Part shown: positions 27,630 through 38,170 of the stretch, piece after piece
Layout of the letters: every line of letters begins with the position of its first letter
How positions within the stretch are numbered: the stretch's first letter is position 1
Assembly (NCBI RefSeq): GCF_907164555.1
Contig: NZ_CAJQZC010000002.1
Span: forward strand, 186,001-250,000
From: Paraburkholderia saeva
GTDB taxonomy: Bacteria; Pseudomonadota; Gammaproteobacteria; Burkholderiales; Burkholderiaceae
Reading direction: 5' to 3'
DNA: 64,000 nt
The notes under the pieces: generated by a model
Told to the model about the DNA's origin: nothing
The model's input: only the letters and a program-made list of their open reading frames with translations
Databases searched by the model: none
Made by a program: the position numbers and the translations under genes

Positions 27630-27863
27630 ATGGCACGCGTATGCCAAGTAACTGGGAAAGCGCCGATGAGCGGCAACAACGTTTCCCACGCGAACAACAA
27701 GACCAAGCGTCGTTTTCTCCCGAATCTGCAAAACCGCCGTTTCTGGGTCGAAAGCGAAAACCGTTGGGTGCGTCTGCGCGTCTCGAACGCCGGTCTGCGC
27801 CTGATTGACAAGAACGGTATCGACACCGTGCTCGCAGATCTGCGCGCACGCGGCGAAGCCTAA
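27630..27863 (+). CDS. rpmB: 50S ribosomal protein L28
   Basis: 77 residues: [20 protein letters not shown], then [15 protein letters not shown] full-length match to L28, with no extra zinc-binding Cys pair. First gene of a two-gene operon with rpmG. Confidence 0.98.
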   Translation: MARVCQVTGKAPMSGNNVSHANNKTKRRFLPNLQNRRFWVESENRWVRLRVSNAGLRLIDKNGIDTVLADLRARGEA

Positions 27864-27873
27864 GGAGTAGATC

Positions 27874-28041
27874 ATGGCAAAGGGCGCACGCGACAAAATC
27901 AAGCTGGAATCGACCGCTGGTACGGGTCACTTCTACACCACCACGAAGAACAAGCGCAACATGCCGGAAAAGATGGCGATCATGAAGTTCGATCCCGTCG
28001 TCCGCAAGCACGTTGAGTACAAGGAAACCAAGATCAAGTAA
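27874..28041 (+). CDS. rpmG: 50S ribosomal protein L33
   Basis: 55 residues, starting [20 protein letters not shown] and ending EYKETKIK. It has no cysteine, so it is the zinc-independent form of L33. AAGGAG precedes the ATG, which lies 10 bases after rpmB. The rpmB-rpmG pair is near universal in this group. Confidence 0.97.
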   Translation: MAKGARDKIKLESTAGTGHFYTTTKNKRNMPEKMAIMKFDPVVRKHVEYKETKIK

Positions 28042-28077
28042 TCTTGATTTCCGTTGTTCGACGAAAAGTTTGACGAC

Positions 28078-28111
28078 AAAAAGCCCCGCATTCGTGCGGG
28101 GCTTTTTGTTT
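28078..28111 (+). terminator. Terminator of rpmB-rpmG
   Basis: AAAAAGCCCCGCA, TTCG tetraloop, TGCGGGGCTTTTTG. Confidence 0.88.
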
Positions 28112-28272
28112 TTCGCGGCCCGGGTTCGGCCCCGCCCTGCCGCGATCTTCATTAGCTTTCCGGCCAGGTTTCGCTCCTGTCACGAGCGCGGTATCCTCTA
28201 CGGCCTGATCGACGTACACAGTGCGTCCAGTTAATAGAAGCCAGAGACAGAGAAACACGGAGAGGCAGGGAC

Positions 28273-29871
28273 ATGAATTTCGATGTAGCGATTGTCGGCA
28301 GCGGGCTGGCCGGTTTGAGCGTCGCGCTGAATCTGGCGGAGACGCGGCGCGTTGCGGTCATCGCCAAACGCTCGATGACCGAGGGAGCCAGCGACTGGGC
28401 GCAAGGCGGCATCGCCGCAGTGCTCGATTCTGCGGATAGCATCGAGAATCACGTCAGCGACACGCTGATTGCCGGCGGCGGCCTGTGCGACGAAGCGGCT
28501 ACGCGACATATCGTCGAACACGGGCGCGCCGCCATCGAGTGGCTGATTGCCCAGGGCGTGCCGTTCACCAAAGACGACGCAGCGGAACTGGGCTTTCACC
28601 TCACGCGCGAAGGCGGCCATAGTCATCGTCGCATCATTCACGCCGCCGATGCCACCGGCCACGCGGTCGTCACGACCCTCAGCGAACGCTTGCGCCTCCA
28701 TCCGAACATCACGCTGTTCGAAGACCATTGCGCGATCGACCTGATCACATCGGACCGGCTCGGCCTGCCCGGCCGGCGCTGTCACGGCCTCTATGCCCTC
28801 GATATCGCCAGTGGTCGCACTGTGACCATTGAGGCGCCCCACACGGTCCTCGCGACGGGCGGCGCAGGCAAGGTCTACCTGTACACAACGAACCCCGACA
28901 CGGCGACGGGAGACGGCACAGCGATGGCCTGGCGCGCGGGATGCCGCGTGTCGAACATGGAATTCATCCAGTTCCACCCTACGTGCCTTTTCCATCCGTA
29001 CGCGAAATCATTTCTGATATCCGAGGCCGTGCGCGGCGAAGGCGGCGTCCTGAGGTTGCCCGACGGCACCCGTTTCATGCCGAATCACGATCCGCGCGCC
29101 GAGCTCGCGCCACGCGATATCGTCGCGCGTGCGATCGACTTCGAAATCAAGAAGCGCGGCATCGATTGCGTCTATCTCGACATCAGCCATCAGCCGGCCG
29201 CGTTCCTGCAGGAACACTTTCCGACCATCCTCGCGCGATGCCTCGAGTTCGGCATCGACATCACGAAAGAACCCATTCCGGTTGTGCCCGCGGCACACTA
29301 CACCTGTGGCGGCGTCGTCACTGACCTCGCCGGGCGCACCGATCTGGCGGGCCTGTACGCGGTCGGCGAGACGTCCTGTACGGGTCTGCATGGCGCGAAC
29401 CGGCTTGCGAGCAATTCATTGCTGGAATGCCTCGTTGTGGGCAGGTCCGCGGCCGCTGCCATCGAGGAAGAAGGATTTGGCGCAGCCGTCTATGCGCCAT
29501 TGCCTGACTGGGACGAGAGCCGTGTGTCCGATCCCGACGAGGAAGTAGTCGTCGCGCATAACTGGGACGAACTGCGCCGACTCATGTGGAACTACGTCGG
29601 CATCGTGCGCACCGACAAGCGACTCGCGCGCGCAAAGCATCGGCTTGCCCTGTTGCGCGACGAGATCCACGAGTACTACGCGAACTTCAAGGTCAGTCGC
29701 GACCTTCTGGAGTTACGCAATCTGGTCGACGTGGCTTCGTTGATCGTCGAAAGCGCCCGCTCGCGCCGCGAAAGCCGCGGCCTGCATTTCAGCCGCGACT
29801 GGCCGGCGGCTCTGCCGAAAGCGCTCCCGACCGTGCTTTCACCGGAACGCGTGCCCAACCGTACGATCTGA
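28273..29871 (+). CDS. nadB: L-aspartate oxidase
   Basis: 532 residues. FAD enzyme making iminoaspartate for quinolinate in NAD synthesis. [14 protein letters not shown] is the FAD-binding GxGxx[11 protein letters not shown] and [16 protein letters not shown] are flavoprotein motifs of the fumarate reductase superfamily, and [20 protein letters not shown] is the substrate and flavin region. The C-terminal helical domain is complete. GGAGAGGCAGGG precedes the ATG. It converges on nadC-nadA, so all three quinolinate-pathway genes are here but in two transcription units. Confidence 0.97.
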   Translation: MNFDVAIVGSGLAGLSVALNLAETRRVAVIAKRSMTEGASDWAQGGIAAVLDSADSIENHVSDTLIAGGGLCDEAATRHIVEHGRAAIEWLIAQGVPFTKDDAAELGFHLTREGGHSHRRIIHAADATGHAVVTTLSERLRLHPNITLFEDHCAIDLITSDRLGLPGRRCHGLYALDIASGRTVTIEAPHTVLATGGAGKVYLYTTNPDTATGDGTAMAWRAGCRVSNMEFIQFHPTCLFHPYAKSFLISEAVRGEGGVLRLPDGTRFMPNHDPRAELAPRDIVARAIDFEIKKRGIDCVYLDISHQPAAFLQEHFPTILARCLEFGIDITKEPIPVVPAAHYTCGGVVTDLAGRTDLAGLYAVGETSCTGLHGANRLASNSLLECLVVGRSAAAAIEEEGFGAAVYAPLPDWDESRVSDPDEEVVVAHNWDELRRLMWNYVGIVRTDKRLARAKHRLALLRDEIHEYYANFKVSRDLLELRNLVDVASLIVESARSRRESRGLHFSRDWPAALPKALPTVLSPERVPNRTI

Positions 29872-29876
29872 GGCGC

Positions 29877-29906
29877 AAAAAAACCCGCATCACTGCGGGT
29901 TTTTTG
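29877..29906. terminator. Bidirectional terminator between nadB and nadC
   Basis: AAAAAAACCCGCA, loop TCAC, TGCGGGTTTTTTG. Confidence 0.87.
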
Positions 29907-29927
29907 CCATGCCGAACCGCGCTGCGA

Positions 29928-30830
29928 TCAGATCAATCGCATCGAATAGTCCGTCGCGCGCACGTCCTTCGTGAGGGCACCAATCGATATACGATCGACG
30001 CCCGTTTCAGCGATCGTCCGTACCGTGTCGAAGTTCACGCCGCCCGACACTTCCAGCACCGCCCTTCCAGCCGTGACACGAACGGCATCGCGCATCGCGT
30101 CAAACGTGAAGTTGTCGAGCAGGATCGACTGCGCGCGATGGGCGAGCGCGGTCTCGAGCTGCGCAAGTGTCTCGACTTCGATCTGAATCGACACACCCGC
30201 GTTGAGCGCCAGCGCCGCATCCATCGCCGCCCCAACGCCGGCAGCGGCCGCGATGTGATTTTCCTTGATGAGAATGCCGTCGTATAACGCGATCCGCTGA
30301 TTGACGCCGCCCCCGACGCGCACTGCATATTTCTGCGCAAGCCGCAGGCCCGGCAACGTCTTGCGCGTGTCGAGAATGCGCGCCTGTGTATGCGCGATCG
30401 CGTCGACGTAGCGCCGCGTCGTGGTGGCCACGCCCGACAGCAGTTGCAGGAAGTTCATCGCATTACGCTCGGCGGTCAGCAGTGCGCGTGCCGGGCCGCG
30501 CATTTCGCACACCGTGGTGTCAGCCGTCATGCGCTCGCCTTCGCGATAACGCCACTTCACCTCAATCCGCGGATCGAGGCGACGCATGACTTCATCGAAC
30601 CACGACACGCCGCACAACACGGCTTCTTCTCGCACGATGATCCGTGCGTCGCGGAGCTCGTCCGCGGGCACCAGCAGACCGGTGAGGTCACCGCTGCCGA
30701 TATCCTCGGCAAGTGCGTCCGCAACGTTGCGGGCAATCGCCGCGTCGAAGGCGTCGCCGTATTGCGCGCGGATTTCAACGTAGAGCGGAGAGACCGCTTC
30801 CGTGCGGACAACTTCGGACGCCCCCATCAT
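29928..30830 (-). CDS. nadC: Nicotinate-nucleotide diphosphorylase (quinolinate phosphoribosyltransferase)
   Basis: 300 residues. Converts quinolinate and PRPP to nicotinate mononucleotide. [25 protein letters not shown], the active-site [10 protein letters not shown] and KENHI are all present, with EVSGGVN near the end. The start overlaps the nadA stop by four bases (ATGA), indicating translational coupling; the second Met codon is an alternative start. Confidence 0.96.
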   Translation of the reverse strand: MMGASEVVRTEAVSPLYVEIRAQYGDAFDAAIARNVADALAEDIGSGDLTGLLVPADELRDARIIVREEAVLCGVSWFDEVMRRLDPRIEVKWRYREGERMTADTTVCEMRGPARALLTAERNAMNFLQLLSGVATTTRRYVDAIAHTQARILDTRKTLPGLRLAQKYAVRVGGGVNQRIALYDGILIKENHIAAAAGVGAAMDAALALNAGVSIQIEVETLAQLETALAHRAQSILLDNFTFDAMRDAVRVTAGRAVLEVSGGVNFDTVRTIAETGVDRISIGALTKDVRATDYSMRLI

Positions 30831-31963
30831 GCCGCCCCCACGTTCTTGAACAACGTCGTATCCCGTGCGAGATCGCCGCTCGCCTGGACGCGCTTCTTGT
30901 GTTCCGCGGCGAATGCGAGCATCCGGTCGATCGGCAGACGCGCGCGCTCACCAATCGCGCGATCGACGAAAATTTCGTTGTGTCCGTGCTCCAGCACGCC
31001 GGCAAGATTGCCGAGGCCGTTCATCGCCATCCACGGGCAGTGTGCGCAACTCTTGCACGTGGCACTGTTGCCGGCAGTCGGCGCTTCGATGAACGTCTTG
31101 CCGGGCGCGGCCAGACGCATCTTGTGAAGAATCCCGAGATCGGTTGCGACAATGAAGTGCGTTGCGTCGAGACGCTGGGCGGCGTCGATCAACTGCGTCG
31201 TCGAGCCGACGACATCGGCCTGCGCGACCACGCCTTCCGGCGATTCCGGATGCACCAGCACCTTCGCACCGGGATATTCCGCACGCAGCAGATCGAGTTC
31301 GATGCCCTTGAATTCATCGTGCACGAGACACGAGCCCTGCCACAACAGCATGTCGGCACCCGTCTTCTTCTGAATGTAGCCGCCGAGGTGGCGATCGGGA
31401 GCCCAGATGATCTTCTCGCCGCGCGCGTGAAGATCGGCGACGATCTCGAGCCCGATCGACGAAGTCACCATCCAGTCCGCGCGCGCCTTCACGGCCGCGC
31501 TGGTGTTCGCGTAGACAACGACGGTGCGATCCGGATGCGCATCGCAGAAGGCGGAGAACTCATCGACGGGGCAGCCGAGGTCGAGCGAACAGGTCGCGTC
31601 GAGATCCGGCATCAGAATGCGTTTGTCCGGACTCAGAATCTTCGCCGTCTCGCCCATGAAACGCACGCCGGCCACAACCAGCGTCTGCGCCTCGTGATCG
31701 CGACCGAAACGCGCCATTTCCAGCGAATCGGCGACGCAGCCGCCCGTCTCGTCGGCCAGTTCCTGCAATTCGGCGTCCACGTAGTAATGCGCGACAAGCA
31801 CCGCCTTCTCGCGTGCAAGGAGCGCGCGAATGCGCTCTTTCAACGCAACCTTTTCCTGCGCCGAGGGCACTTCGGGCACCTTCGCCCACGCCTGACCGAC
31901 GCCGCACGTCAAACCCTGTGTCTGCGGCCGGTCGTATTCGACGCTCCTGATCGCCTGATTCAT
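30827..31963 (-). CDS. nadA: Quinolinate synthase A
   Basis: 378 residues. A [4Fe-4S] enzyme joining iminoaspartate with dihydroxyacetone phosphate. [25 protein letters not shown] and [12 protein letters not shown] are family motifs; cluster cysteines are in [19 protein letters not shown] and [10 protein letters not shown]. The start MNQAIRS has GGGTAGAGAGGAG upstream; the longer frame to 32068 crosses a terminator and is rejected. Confidence 0.96.
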   Translation of the reverse strand: MNQAIRSVEYDRPQTQGLTCGVGQAWAKVPEVPSAQEKVALKERIRALLAREKAVLVAHYYVDAELQELADETGGCVADSLEMARFGRDHEAQTLVVAGVRFMGETAKILSPDKRILMPDLDATCSLDLGCPVDEFSAFCDAHPDRTVVVYANTSAAVKARADWMVTSSIGLEIVADLHARGEKIIWAPDRHLGGYIQKKTGADMLLWQGSCLVHDEFKGIELDLLRAEYPGAKVLVHPESPEGVVAQADVVGSTTQLIDAAQRLDATHFIVATDLGILHKMRLAAPGKTFIEAPTAGNSATCKSCAHCPWMAMNGLGNLAGVLEHGHNEIFVDRAIGERARLPIDRMLAFAAEHKKRVQASGDLARDTTLFKNVGAA

Positions 31964-32030
31964 GATCTCCTCTCTACCCCTGCTGATCTGCGAGTACGCA
32001 CTTTGCGCACCTTTTCCGCAGCCCAAAAAG

Positions 32031-32056
32031 CAAAACCCCGCCAACGCGGGGTTTTG
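32031..32056 (-). terminator. Terminator of the desaturase gene
   Basis: CAAAACCCCGC and GCGGGGTTTTG around a 4-base loop, giving a short U-run on the minus strand between the desaturase stop and nadA. Confidence 0.75.
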
Positions 32057-32097
32057 TGACGTTCCCAAATTTTAAAGTATTTCGGGATTAGCCGGGA

Positions 32098-33294
32098 TCA
32101 GGCATAACGACGAAGTCGCAGCGCAAATTCCTGCAGCGCCTTGATACCGCTTTGTTCGGCACGATGACACCAGTCCTGCAGCTGCACCAGCAACTGTTCG
32201 CGCGATGCGTTGGAGCGCTCCCACATCGCCGCAAGCTCGCTACGCAGTTCGATGTACGTGCGCAGTTTCTGGCTGTTTGCGAAAAGCTGCGGCAACTGAC
32301 GCTTCTGCGGTTCGTCGAGGCCGTCTTCTTCCTTGTGGACCCACTTGCGTGCACCGCGCATCAATTGATACTTCTCGCGTGCCCCTACTTCTTTCAGGTG
32401 AGCCAGTTCCTGCCGATACGCGCGCTTGAGGGCCTTGCCGTAACGTGCCATCACTTCGTAGCGGTTCGCGAGCACAGCCTGCAGCGTGTCCTGATCGAGC
32501 ACCAGCTTGCCCGACGTGAGACGCGGGGTCGGCGCGATCTTCTTCACCTTGGCCAGCCTGAACGCCGACATGATGCGGATATACATCCAGCCGATGTCGA
32601 ACTCGTACCATTTGTTCGACAGCTTCGCCGACGTGGCATACGTGTGATGGTTGTTATGCAGTTCTTCGCCGCCGATCAGGATGCCCCACGGGAAGATGTT
32701 CGTGCTCGCATCCGACGAGTTGAAGTTACGGTAACCCCACCAGTGCGCCAGACCGTTCACGACGCCAGCCGCCCAGAACGGAATCCAGATCATTTGCACG
32801 GCCCACACGCTCAGGCCGACGATGCCGAACAACGCAACGTCGATCACCATCAACACACTGATGCCGAGGATCGGATACTTCGTGTAGACGTTGCGTTCGA
32901 TCCAGTCGTTCGGCGTGCCGTGGCTGAACTTGCGCAGCGTTTCTTCGTTCTTCGCTTCAACGCGATACAGCTCCGCGCCTTCAAGCAGCACCTTCCAGAT
33001 GCCGCGAGTCTGCGGGCTGTGCGGATCTTCTTCGGTCTCGCACTTCGCGTGATGCTTGCGGTGAATCGCAGCCCATTGCGCCGTCAGCATGCCTGTAGTC
33101 ATCCACAGCCAGAAACGGAAAAAGTGACTGACGACAGGATGCAGATCCAGCGCACGATGCGCCTGGCAGCGATGCAGATAGACCGTCACGCCGACGATCG
33201 TGACGTGCGTCACCGCCAGCGTATAAAGCACGAGTTGCCACCACGAGAGGCGAAGCAGGCCGTGGGCAAGAAAGTCGAGCAGGGAATTCAACAA
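32098..33294 (-). CDS. Membrane fatty acid desaturase
   Basis: 398 residues. The three di-iron His boxes are H41RCQAH46, HRKHH at 78-82 and HNNHH at 213-217, between four membrane segments. This is the acyl-CoA/acyl-lipid delta-9-type desaturase family, which inserts a cis double bond to keep membranes fluid. The C-terminal 150 residues are hydrophilic, helical and Arg/Glu/Lys-rich, longer than in minimal desaturases, which is usual in Burkholderia. No clear promoter was identified in the 218 bases upstream. Confidence 0.9.
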   Translation of the reverse strand: MLNSLLDFLAHGLLRLSWWQLVLYTLAVTHVTIVGVTVYLHRCQAHRALDLHPVVSHFFRFWLWMTTGMLTAQWAAIHRKHHAKCETEEDPHSPQTRGIWKVLLEGAELYRVEAKNEETLRKFSHGTPNDWIERNVYTKYPILGISVLMVIDVALFGIVGLSVWAVQMIWIPFWAAGVVNGLAHWWGYRNFNSSDASTNIFPWGILIGGEELHNNHHTYATSAKLSNKWYEFDIGWMYIRIMSAFRLAKVKKIAPTPRLTSGKLVLDQDTLQAVLANRYEVMARYGKALKRAYRQELAHLKEVGAREKYQLMRGARKWVHKEEDGLDEPQKRQLPQLFANSQKLRTYIELRSELAAMWERSNASREQLLVQLQDWCHRAEQSGIKALQEFALRLRRYA

Positions 33295-33512
33295 GTCAGT
33301 TTACCTGTGTGACGTGCGACATCCACCGAGAAGGCCGATGTCAAGAAAGTGAAAGCATGCATCAGGATTCGACGGCATTTTACTAGAACCGTTCCAAGTG
33401 TTTGTAACAAATGAGGATTTTTTTGTAGCAAGGCAAAAAATATGCATGCCGAAAGTCCAGATTCCAGGCAATTCGGGCAGTGAATCAGGGGCGGCAACAC
33501 CGCCCCGCCATA

Positions 33513-34865
33513 TCAGGCGCCGTTGTCCGCATTGTCTGCGGCTCGCCCGGTCAGAGTTACCGCCTGCGACAGCATGTCGCTGCCCCCAACGATCCGCACT
33601 TCGCGTTGCGCGAACGGGATGGAGATACCGTTGGCCGCGAAGAGCCGCCAGATATTCAGATTGATTGCCGAGCGCACGCCTGAAGTGCCCTGCGCGGCGT
33701 TCTCGATCCAGTATCCGAGTTCGAGGTTGACGCCATCCGGGCCGAAGCCGGTCAGGTACGGCGTCGGTGCCGGCTCCTGCAGCACGCGCGGTACGTCTTT
33801 GGCGGCTTCGGCGAGCAGCGCCATCGCCTGATCGAGATCAGACGTGTAGGCGATCTGCACTGCGGCCTTCGCATAACCGCGCGTCAGATAGGACGACTGG
33901 TTCTGCACGACGTCGGTGATGAGTTTCTCGTTCGGGATCAACGCTTCGATCCCGTCGAGTCCGCGCACGACCGTATAACGTGTGCGGATCTGCGTCACCA
34001 TGCCCTGCAGGCCTGTCACGTTGATTGTGTCGCCGATGCGCAGCGACCGGTCGATCAGGATGATGAAGCCTGACACGTAATTGCTCGCAATCTTCTGCAG
34101 ACCAAACCCCAGCCCGACACCGAGCGCGCCACCGAACACGCCGAGGACCGTTACGTCGATACCCACGAGCGACAGACTGATGAGGATCGCGGCCAACATC
34201 AGGAGCGCTCGTCCGACGCGCGCGAGCACGACCTTGAGGTTCGCATCGAGCGTGGTCGAGCGCGTCACGCGGTCTTCGAACGCCGAGCCGAGCCACATTG
34301 CCACCATCATCGTGACGCAGACCCACAGAAGGCCCGTCGACAGCGACAACAGCGTCATGTGCGCGTTCGCGACGCGGAATTTCACGCTGCCCATCCACGC
34401 GAGCACGCTGTCCTGGATGCCCATCACCGTCAGCACCATGCCGATCCAGACGACCACCGAGACAACCTTCTCGACGAGGAACAGCAGGCCGTGCGCCTCG
34501 CCGTCGGTGCTGAAGACGCGACGCGCGAAATAGAACGCGATGTAGATCAGGCTGATACCGAAGAGCGGCACGAGCGCGAGATCGAGCAGCGACGTGTGCA
34601 TGAAATGCGCGGCGATCGTGCTCGCGAGCCACACGAACACGCCGCCGACGAGCGGAAAGAAGGCCTTGTTGAGGCTTTCCGCGCCGAAATGCAGCTTCTG
34701 GTAACGCGTCTGGCGCCGCAGGTCGAGCGTGCGGCGCAGGAGCCGCGAGACGATCCACGCAACGGCCAGCGTGGAGAGCAGGATCGCCGCCTGCCACAGG
34801 ATCACCGGCTGACCCAGGTCGCGCACGATGTCGGCGGGCATGTGAGAGAAGAGATGTTCTTCCAT
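33513..34865 (-). CDS. Small-conductance mechanosensitive channel (MscS family)
   Basis: 450 residues with about six membrane helices. The pore-helix and beta-domain hallmark GVFGGALGVGLGFGLQKIASN, followed by YVSGFIILIDRSLRIGDTI, identify MscS. It opens under membrane tension to release solutes. Residues after about 330 form the cytoplasmic alpha-beta domain. It lies 57 bases after rsmB on the same strand and is likely co-transcribed with purN and rsmB. Confidence 0.92.
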   Translation of the reverse strand: MEEHLFSHMPADIVRDLGQPVILWQAAILLSTLAVAWIVSRLLRRTLDLRRQTRYQKLHFGAESLNKAFFPLVGGVFVWLASTIAAHFMHTSLLDLALVPLFGISLIYIAFYFARRVFSTDGEAHGLLFLVEKVVSVVVWIGMVLTVMGIQDSVLAWMGSVKFRVANAHMTLLSLSTGLLWVCVTMMVAMWLGSAFEDRVTRSTTLDANLKVVLARVGRALLMLAAILISLSLVGIDVTVLGVFGGALGVGLGFGLQKIASNYVSGFIILIDRSLRIGDTINVTGLQGMVTQIRTRYTVVRGLDGIEALIPNEKLITDVVQNQSSYLTRGYAKAAVQIAYTSDLDQAMALLAEAAKDVPRVLQEPAPTPYLTGFGPDGVNLELGYWIENAAQGTSGVRSAINLNIWRLFAANGISIPFAQREVRIVGGSDMLSQAVTLTGRAADNADNGA

Positions 34866-34922
34866 GATTGTCCGTGCCCTTGCGGCGCCCGGCCGCGTGT
34901 GACGCGGCGGGCGCTCCCGGGG

Positions 34923-36251
34923 TTACTCCGTCGCGTCGGTGGCGTCGGTCGCTTCGACAGATGCGGGGGCAGCAGGTGCGGCAGCAGCAGCCGTCGCCCG
35001 GCGTTCCATCACGGCGGCAAAGAACCCGTCGGTCGCGTGCAGATGCGGCCAGAGAGACAGGTAGTCGCCCATCGGCAGATCGATACGCTGTTCGGCGAGC
35101 ACCTCGCCGGCCGGGATCAGCACGAAGTCCGGATGATCGGCGAGGAACTGCTTCACGACCGCCTCGTTCTCGGCTTCGAGAATGCTGCACGTCGCGTACA
35201 CGAGCCGGCCGCCCTTCTTCACGAGACGTGCCGCGCTCGCCAGAATCGACGCCTGCTTCGGCGCCAGTTCGGCGACCGACTCCGGCGACTGGCGCCACTT
35301 CAGGTCCGGATTGCGACGCAGCGTGCCAAGGCCGCTGCACGGCGCGTCCACCAGCACGCGGTCGATCTTGCCCGCGAGGCGCTTGATCTTCGCGTCGTGT
35401 TCACTGTCGATCAGCACCGGATTCACGTTCGACAGACCGCTGCGTGCAAGGCGCGGTTTCAGCTTCGCGAGACGCCGCTCCGAGATGTCGAACGCGTAAA
35501 GACGGCCCGTCGAGCGCATCGCGGCGCCGAGTGCGAGCGTCTTGCCGCCCGCGCCCGCGCAGAAGTCGACGATCATCTCGCCACGCTTCGGCGCGACGAG
35601 CGAACACAGCAGCTGGCTGCCCTCATCCTGCACTTCGACCCAGCCGTTCTGGAACGCATCGAGCTTCGTAAGCGGCGGCTTGCCGACCACGCGCACGCCG
35701 AACGGCGCGAACGGCGTACCGCCGGCTTCGATGCCGGCCGTGCCGAGCGCTTCGAGGAGGTCGTCGCGGCTCGCCTTGATCGGGTTGGCGCGCAGATCGA
35801 GCGGCGCCGGATAGTTCAGCGCCGCGGCGAGCTGCGCCAGTTCCGCGGGTTCGAAGCGCTTCGACAGCGCCTGATAGATCCAGTCGGGCAGATTCAGGCG
35901 AATCCGCAGCGGCAGGCTTTCCGGATCGATCTTCGAGACGTGCTCGAGCCACGTCGATTCGGCTTCGGAGACAAACGGCCTGATCGCCGAGCGCCCTGCC
36001 GTCTGCATCAGCCCAAGCAGCGCAAGACGCCGCGCCGGGCTGCCCGTGCCGCTTTCGGCCAGATGCGCGAACTCCATCCGGCGACGCAGTACCGCGAACA
36101 CCGCTTCGGCGATCACACCGCGCTCGCTATGGCCGAGCTTCGGATGCGCGCGGAAAAAGCGGCTCGTGGCGGCGTCGGCGGGACCCGCGAACTTCAGAAC
36201 GTCCGCAAGCAGTGTTTCAGTTTGTCCAATCAGAAAACCATGAAGCCTCAT
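34923..36251 (-). CDS. RsmB/NOP-family SAM-dependent rRNA methyltransferase
   Basis: 442 residues. The SAM site DFCAGAGGKTLALGA, the PCSG motif (LVDAPCSGLGTLRRNPD) and the catalytic TCS motif (VYATCSILEAEN) identify an m5C RNA methyltransferase of the RsmB/F group. An Ala/Thr-rich tail follows. ATG 36249-36251 (MRLHGFL) overlaps the purN stop by four bases and is preferred to the earlier frame start. Exact target base is not deducible. Confidence 0.9.
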   Translation of the reverse strand: MRLHGFLIGQTETLLADVLKFAGPADAATSRFFRAHPKLGHSERGVIAEAVFAVLRRRMEFAHLAESGTGSPARRLALLGLMQTAGRSAIRPFVSEAESTWLEHVSKIDPESLPLRIRLNLPDWIYQALSKRFEPAELAQLAAALNYPAPLDLRANPIKASRDDLLEALGTAGIEAGGTPFAPFGVRVVGKPPLTKLDAFQNGWVEVQDEGSQLLCSLVAPKRGEMIVDFCAGAGGKTLALGAAMRSTGRLYAFDISERRLAKLKPRLARSGLSNVNPVLIDSEHDAKIKRLAGKIDRVLVDAPCSGLGTLRRNPDLKWRQSPESVAELAPKQASILASAARLVKKGGRLVYATCSILEAENEAVVKQFLADHPDFVLIPAGEVLAEQRIDLPMGDYLSLWPHLHATDGFFAAVMERRATAAAAAPAAPASVEATDATDATE

Positions 36252-36904
36252 ACGCCCTCCCCGGCGGTTTGACCGGCGAAGAGCCATTGGGGCTCTTCCG
36301 GCGGCGTAAGCGTGACGCGCAGCCCGTCGAGCGCAAGACGCCCTTCGACGAACCAGCGCACGGCACGCGGATAAATGACATGTTCGGCGGAAAGCACGCG
36401 CGCGGCCAGCGCCGTAGCGTCGTCGCCGGCCAGCACCGGCACGGCCGACTGGATCACGATCGGCCCATGATCCAGCTGCGACGTGACAAAATGCACAGAC
36501 GCGCCGTGCAGGCGTACGCCTGCGTCGAGCGCCTGCTGATGGGTTTTCAGGCCGGCAAAGCTCGGCAACAGCGACGGATGCACGTTGAGCATCCGTCCAG
36601 CGTAATGGTCGACGAAACCCGGCGTGAGCACGCGCATGAAGCCGGCAAGCGCCAGCAGATCGGGCGAAAAGCGGTCGATTTCAGCAGCGAGCGCGGCGTC
36701 GAACGCCTCGCGGTCAGGAAACTGGCGGTGGTCGACGACCACCGTGGCAATGCCTTGCGACGCCGCGAAAGCAAGACCCGCGGCGTCTGGACGGTTGGCA
36801 ATCACGGCGGCGACCTCGGCCGGCCAGCGCTCGCGCGAACAGGCGCGGACAATGGCTTCCATGTTGCTTCCCCGTCCGGAAATCAGGATGACGAGTTTTT
36901 TCAT
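36248..36904 (-). CDS. purN: Phosphoribosylglycinamide formyltransferase
   Basis: 218 residues. Third step of purine synthesis, transferring formyl from 10-formyl-THF to GAR. LISGRGSNMEAIV binds the phosphate, and the catalytic Asn, His and Asp are in MLNVHPSLLPSF, LHGASVHFVTSQLDHGPI. Coupled to rsmB by an ATGA overlap. Divergent from ribF. Confidence 0.96.
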   Translation of the reverse strand: MKKLVILISGRGSNMEAIVRACSRERWPAEVAAVIANRPDAAGLAFAASQGIATVVVDHRQFPDREAFDAALAAEIDRFSPDLLALAGFMRVLTPGFVDHYAGRMLNVHPSLLPSFAGLKTHQQALDAGVRLHGASVHFVTSQLDHGPIVIQSAVPVLAGDDATALAARVLSAEHVIYPRAVRWFVEGRLALDGLRVTLTPPEEPQWLFAGQTAGEGV

Positions 36905-36970
36905 CCGCGGATTTTAACATTCAGGGGGCCTGCAAACCGGGCCGCGGCGCCGTGCTGAGCCCTGAGCGTT

Positions 36971-36976
36971 TATAAT
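36971..36976 (+). promoter_or_regulatory. Possible -10 box for ribF
   Basis: A perfect TATAAT lies 55 bases ahead of the ribF start in the purN-ribF divergent region. No good -35 element is found at the usual distance, so this is a weak call. Confidence 0.35.
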
Positions 36977-37030
36977 CGTGTGTTTTGCGGCATCTGGCCC
37001 ACTCTACTCAAACTCGCCACACCCGCTATC

Positions 37031-38026
37031 GTGAGAGTCTTCCGCGGTCTTCCCAATGCTGAAAGCCGTGCGCCGTGCGCACTGACCATCGGCAACTTCG
37101 ACGGTGTCCACCGCGGCCATCAGGCTTTGCTCGCGCACGTCCGCGCGGCCGCCGATGCGCGGGGCCTGCCCGTCTGCGTGATGACCTTCGAGCCGCACCC
37201 ACGCGAATTCTTCAATCCGGCCGGCGCACCGCCGCGCATCGCGATGCTGCGCGACAAGCTCGAAGCGCTACGCATGAACGGTGTCGACCGGGTCGTCGTC
37301 GAGCATTTCAACCAGACATTTGCCGGCCAGTCACCGGATTCGTTCGTCGAGCGGATCATCGTGAACGGCCTGCACGCGCGCTGGGTGATGATTGGCGACG
37401 ACTTCCGCTACGGCGCGAAGCGCGCCGGCGACTTCAATTCGCTGAAGGCGGCGGGCGAACAGCACGGCTTCGAAGTCGAGCAGATGGCGACCGTCGCCGA
37501 TCCGTCGGGCGCGCGGATTTCCAGCTCCGGCGTGCGTGCGGCGCTGGTCGCGGGCGATCTCGATTCGGCACGTGCCGCGCTGGGCCGCGACTACCTGATC
37601 AGCGGCCACGTCGTGCACGGCATGAAGCTCGGCCGCGATCTCGGTTTTCCCACCCTGAACCTGCCGATTGCGCACAAGCGGCCGGCGCTCGCGGGCATTT
37701 TCGTGGTGCGCGTGCACGGCGTGGCGGACGAGCCGCTGCCGGGCGTCGCGAGCCTCGGGCTGCGTCCGACCGTCGACGATTCCGGCCGTGTGCTGCTCGA
37801 AGTGCACCTGCTCGACTGGCACGGCGACGCGTATGGCAAACTCGTGCGCGTCGAATTCCTGAAGAAGCTGCGCGACGAGGAAAAATACGTCGACCTCGAA
37901 ACGCTGACCGCCGCAATCTCGCGCGACGTCGCGAACGCGCGCGCGTGGTTTGCCGCCGTCGGCGCGCATGCGCCGGGTAGCCGCTCGACCGGCTTCGCCA
38001 CCTCGGCCACCGACCGAATTAGATAA
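37031..38026 (+). CDS. ribF: Bifunctional riboflavin kinase / FAD synthetase
   Basis: 331 residues. The N-terminal adenylyltransferase domain has IGNFDGVHRGHQ and GDDFRYGAKRAGD; the C-terminal kinase domain has GRDLGFPTLNL, PAHK-like IAHKRPALAGIF and ASLGLRPTVDD. It makes FMN and then FAD. The start is GTG 37031 (MRVFRGLPN), the family N-terminus; the earlier in-frame start at 36980 adds an unrelated stretch. First gene of the ribF-ileS-lspA-coaBC cluster. Confidence 0.95.
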   Translation: MRVFRGLPNAESRAPCALTIGNFDGVHRGHQALLAHVRAAADARGLPVCVMTFEPHPREFFNPAGAPPRIAMLRDKLEALRMNGVDRVVVEHFNQTFAGQSPDSFVERIIVNGLHARWVMIGDDFRYGAKRAGDFNSLKAAGEQHGFEVEQMATVADPSGARISSSGVRAALVAGDLDSARAALGRDYLISGHVVHGMKLGRDLGFPTLNLPIAHKRPALAGIFVVRVHGVADEPLPGVASLGLRPTVDDSGRVLLEVHLLDWHGDAYGKLVRVEFLKKLRDEEKYVDLETLTAAISRDVANARAWFAAVGAHAPGSRSTGFATSATDRIR

Positions 38027-38170
38027 CCGCCGCGGTACGTGCGGCTGCAAGCGCAGCACGTACCCTCGCCGCGCGCAGCGGACAGCGCCAGTCGCCCACG
38101 CGACCAGCCTGCCTGATGCGCGCCACGCCCCGCGTACTCCGCGACACACAGCATTCACCGCGACCTGATC

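Noticed and set aside
34359..36272. 637-codon plus-strand open frame opposite the mscS and rsmB genes
   Set aside because: Composition is that of antisense to GC-rich codons (Arg/Ala/Gln/His-rich, no domain), while the minus-strand genes show clear family motifs.
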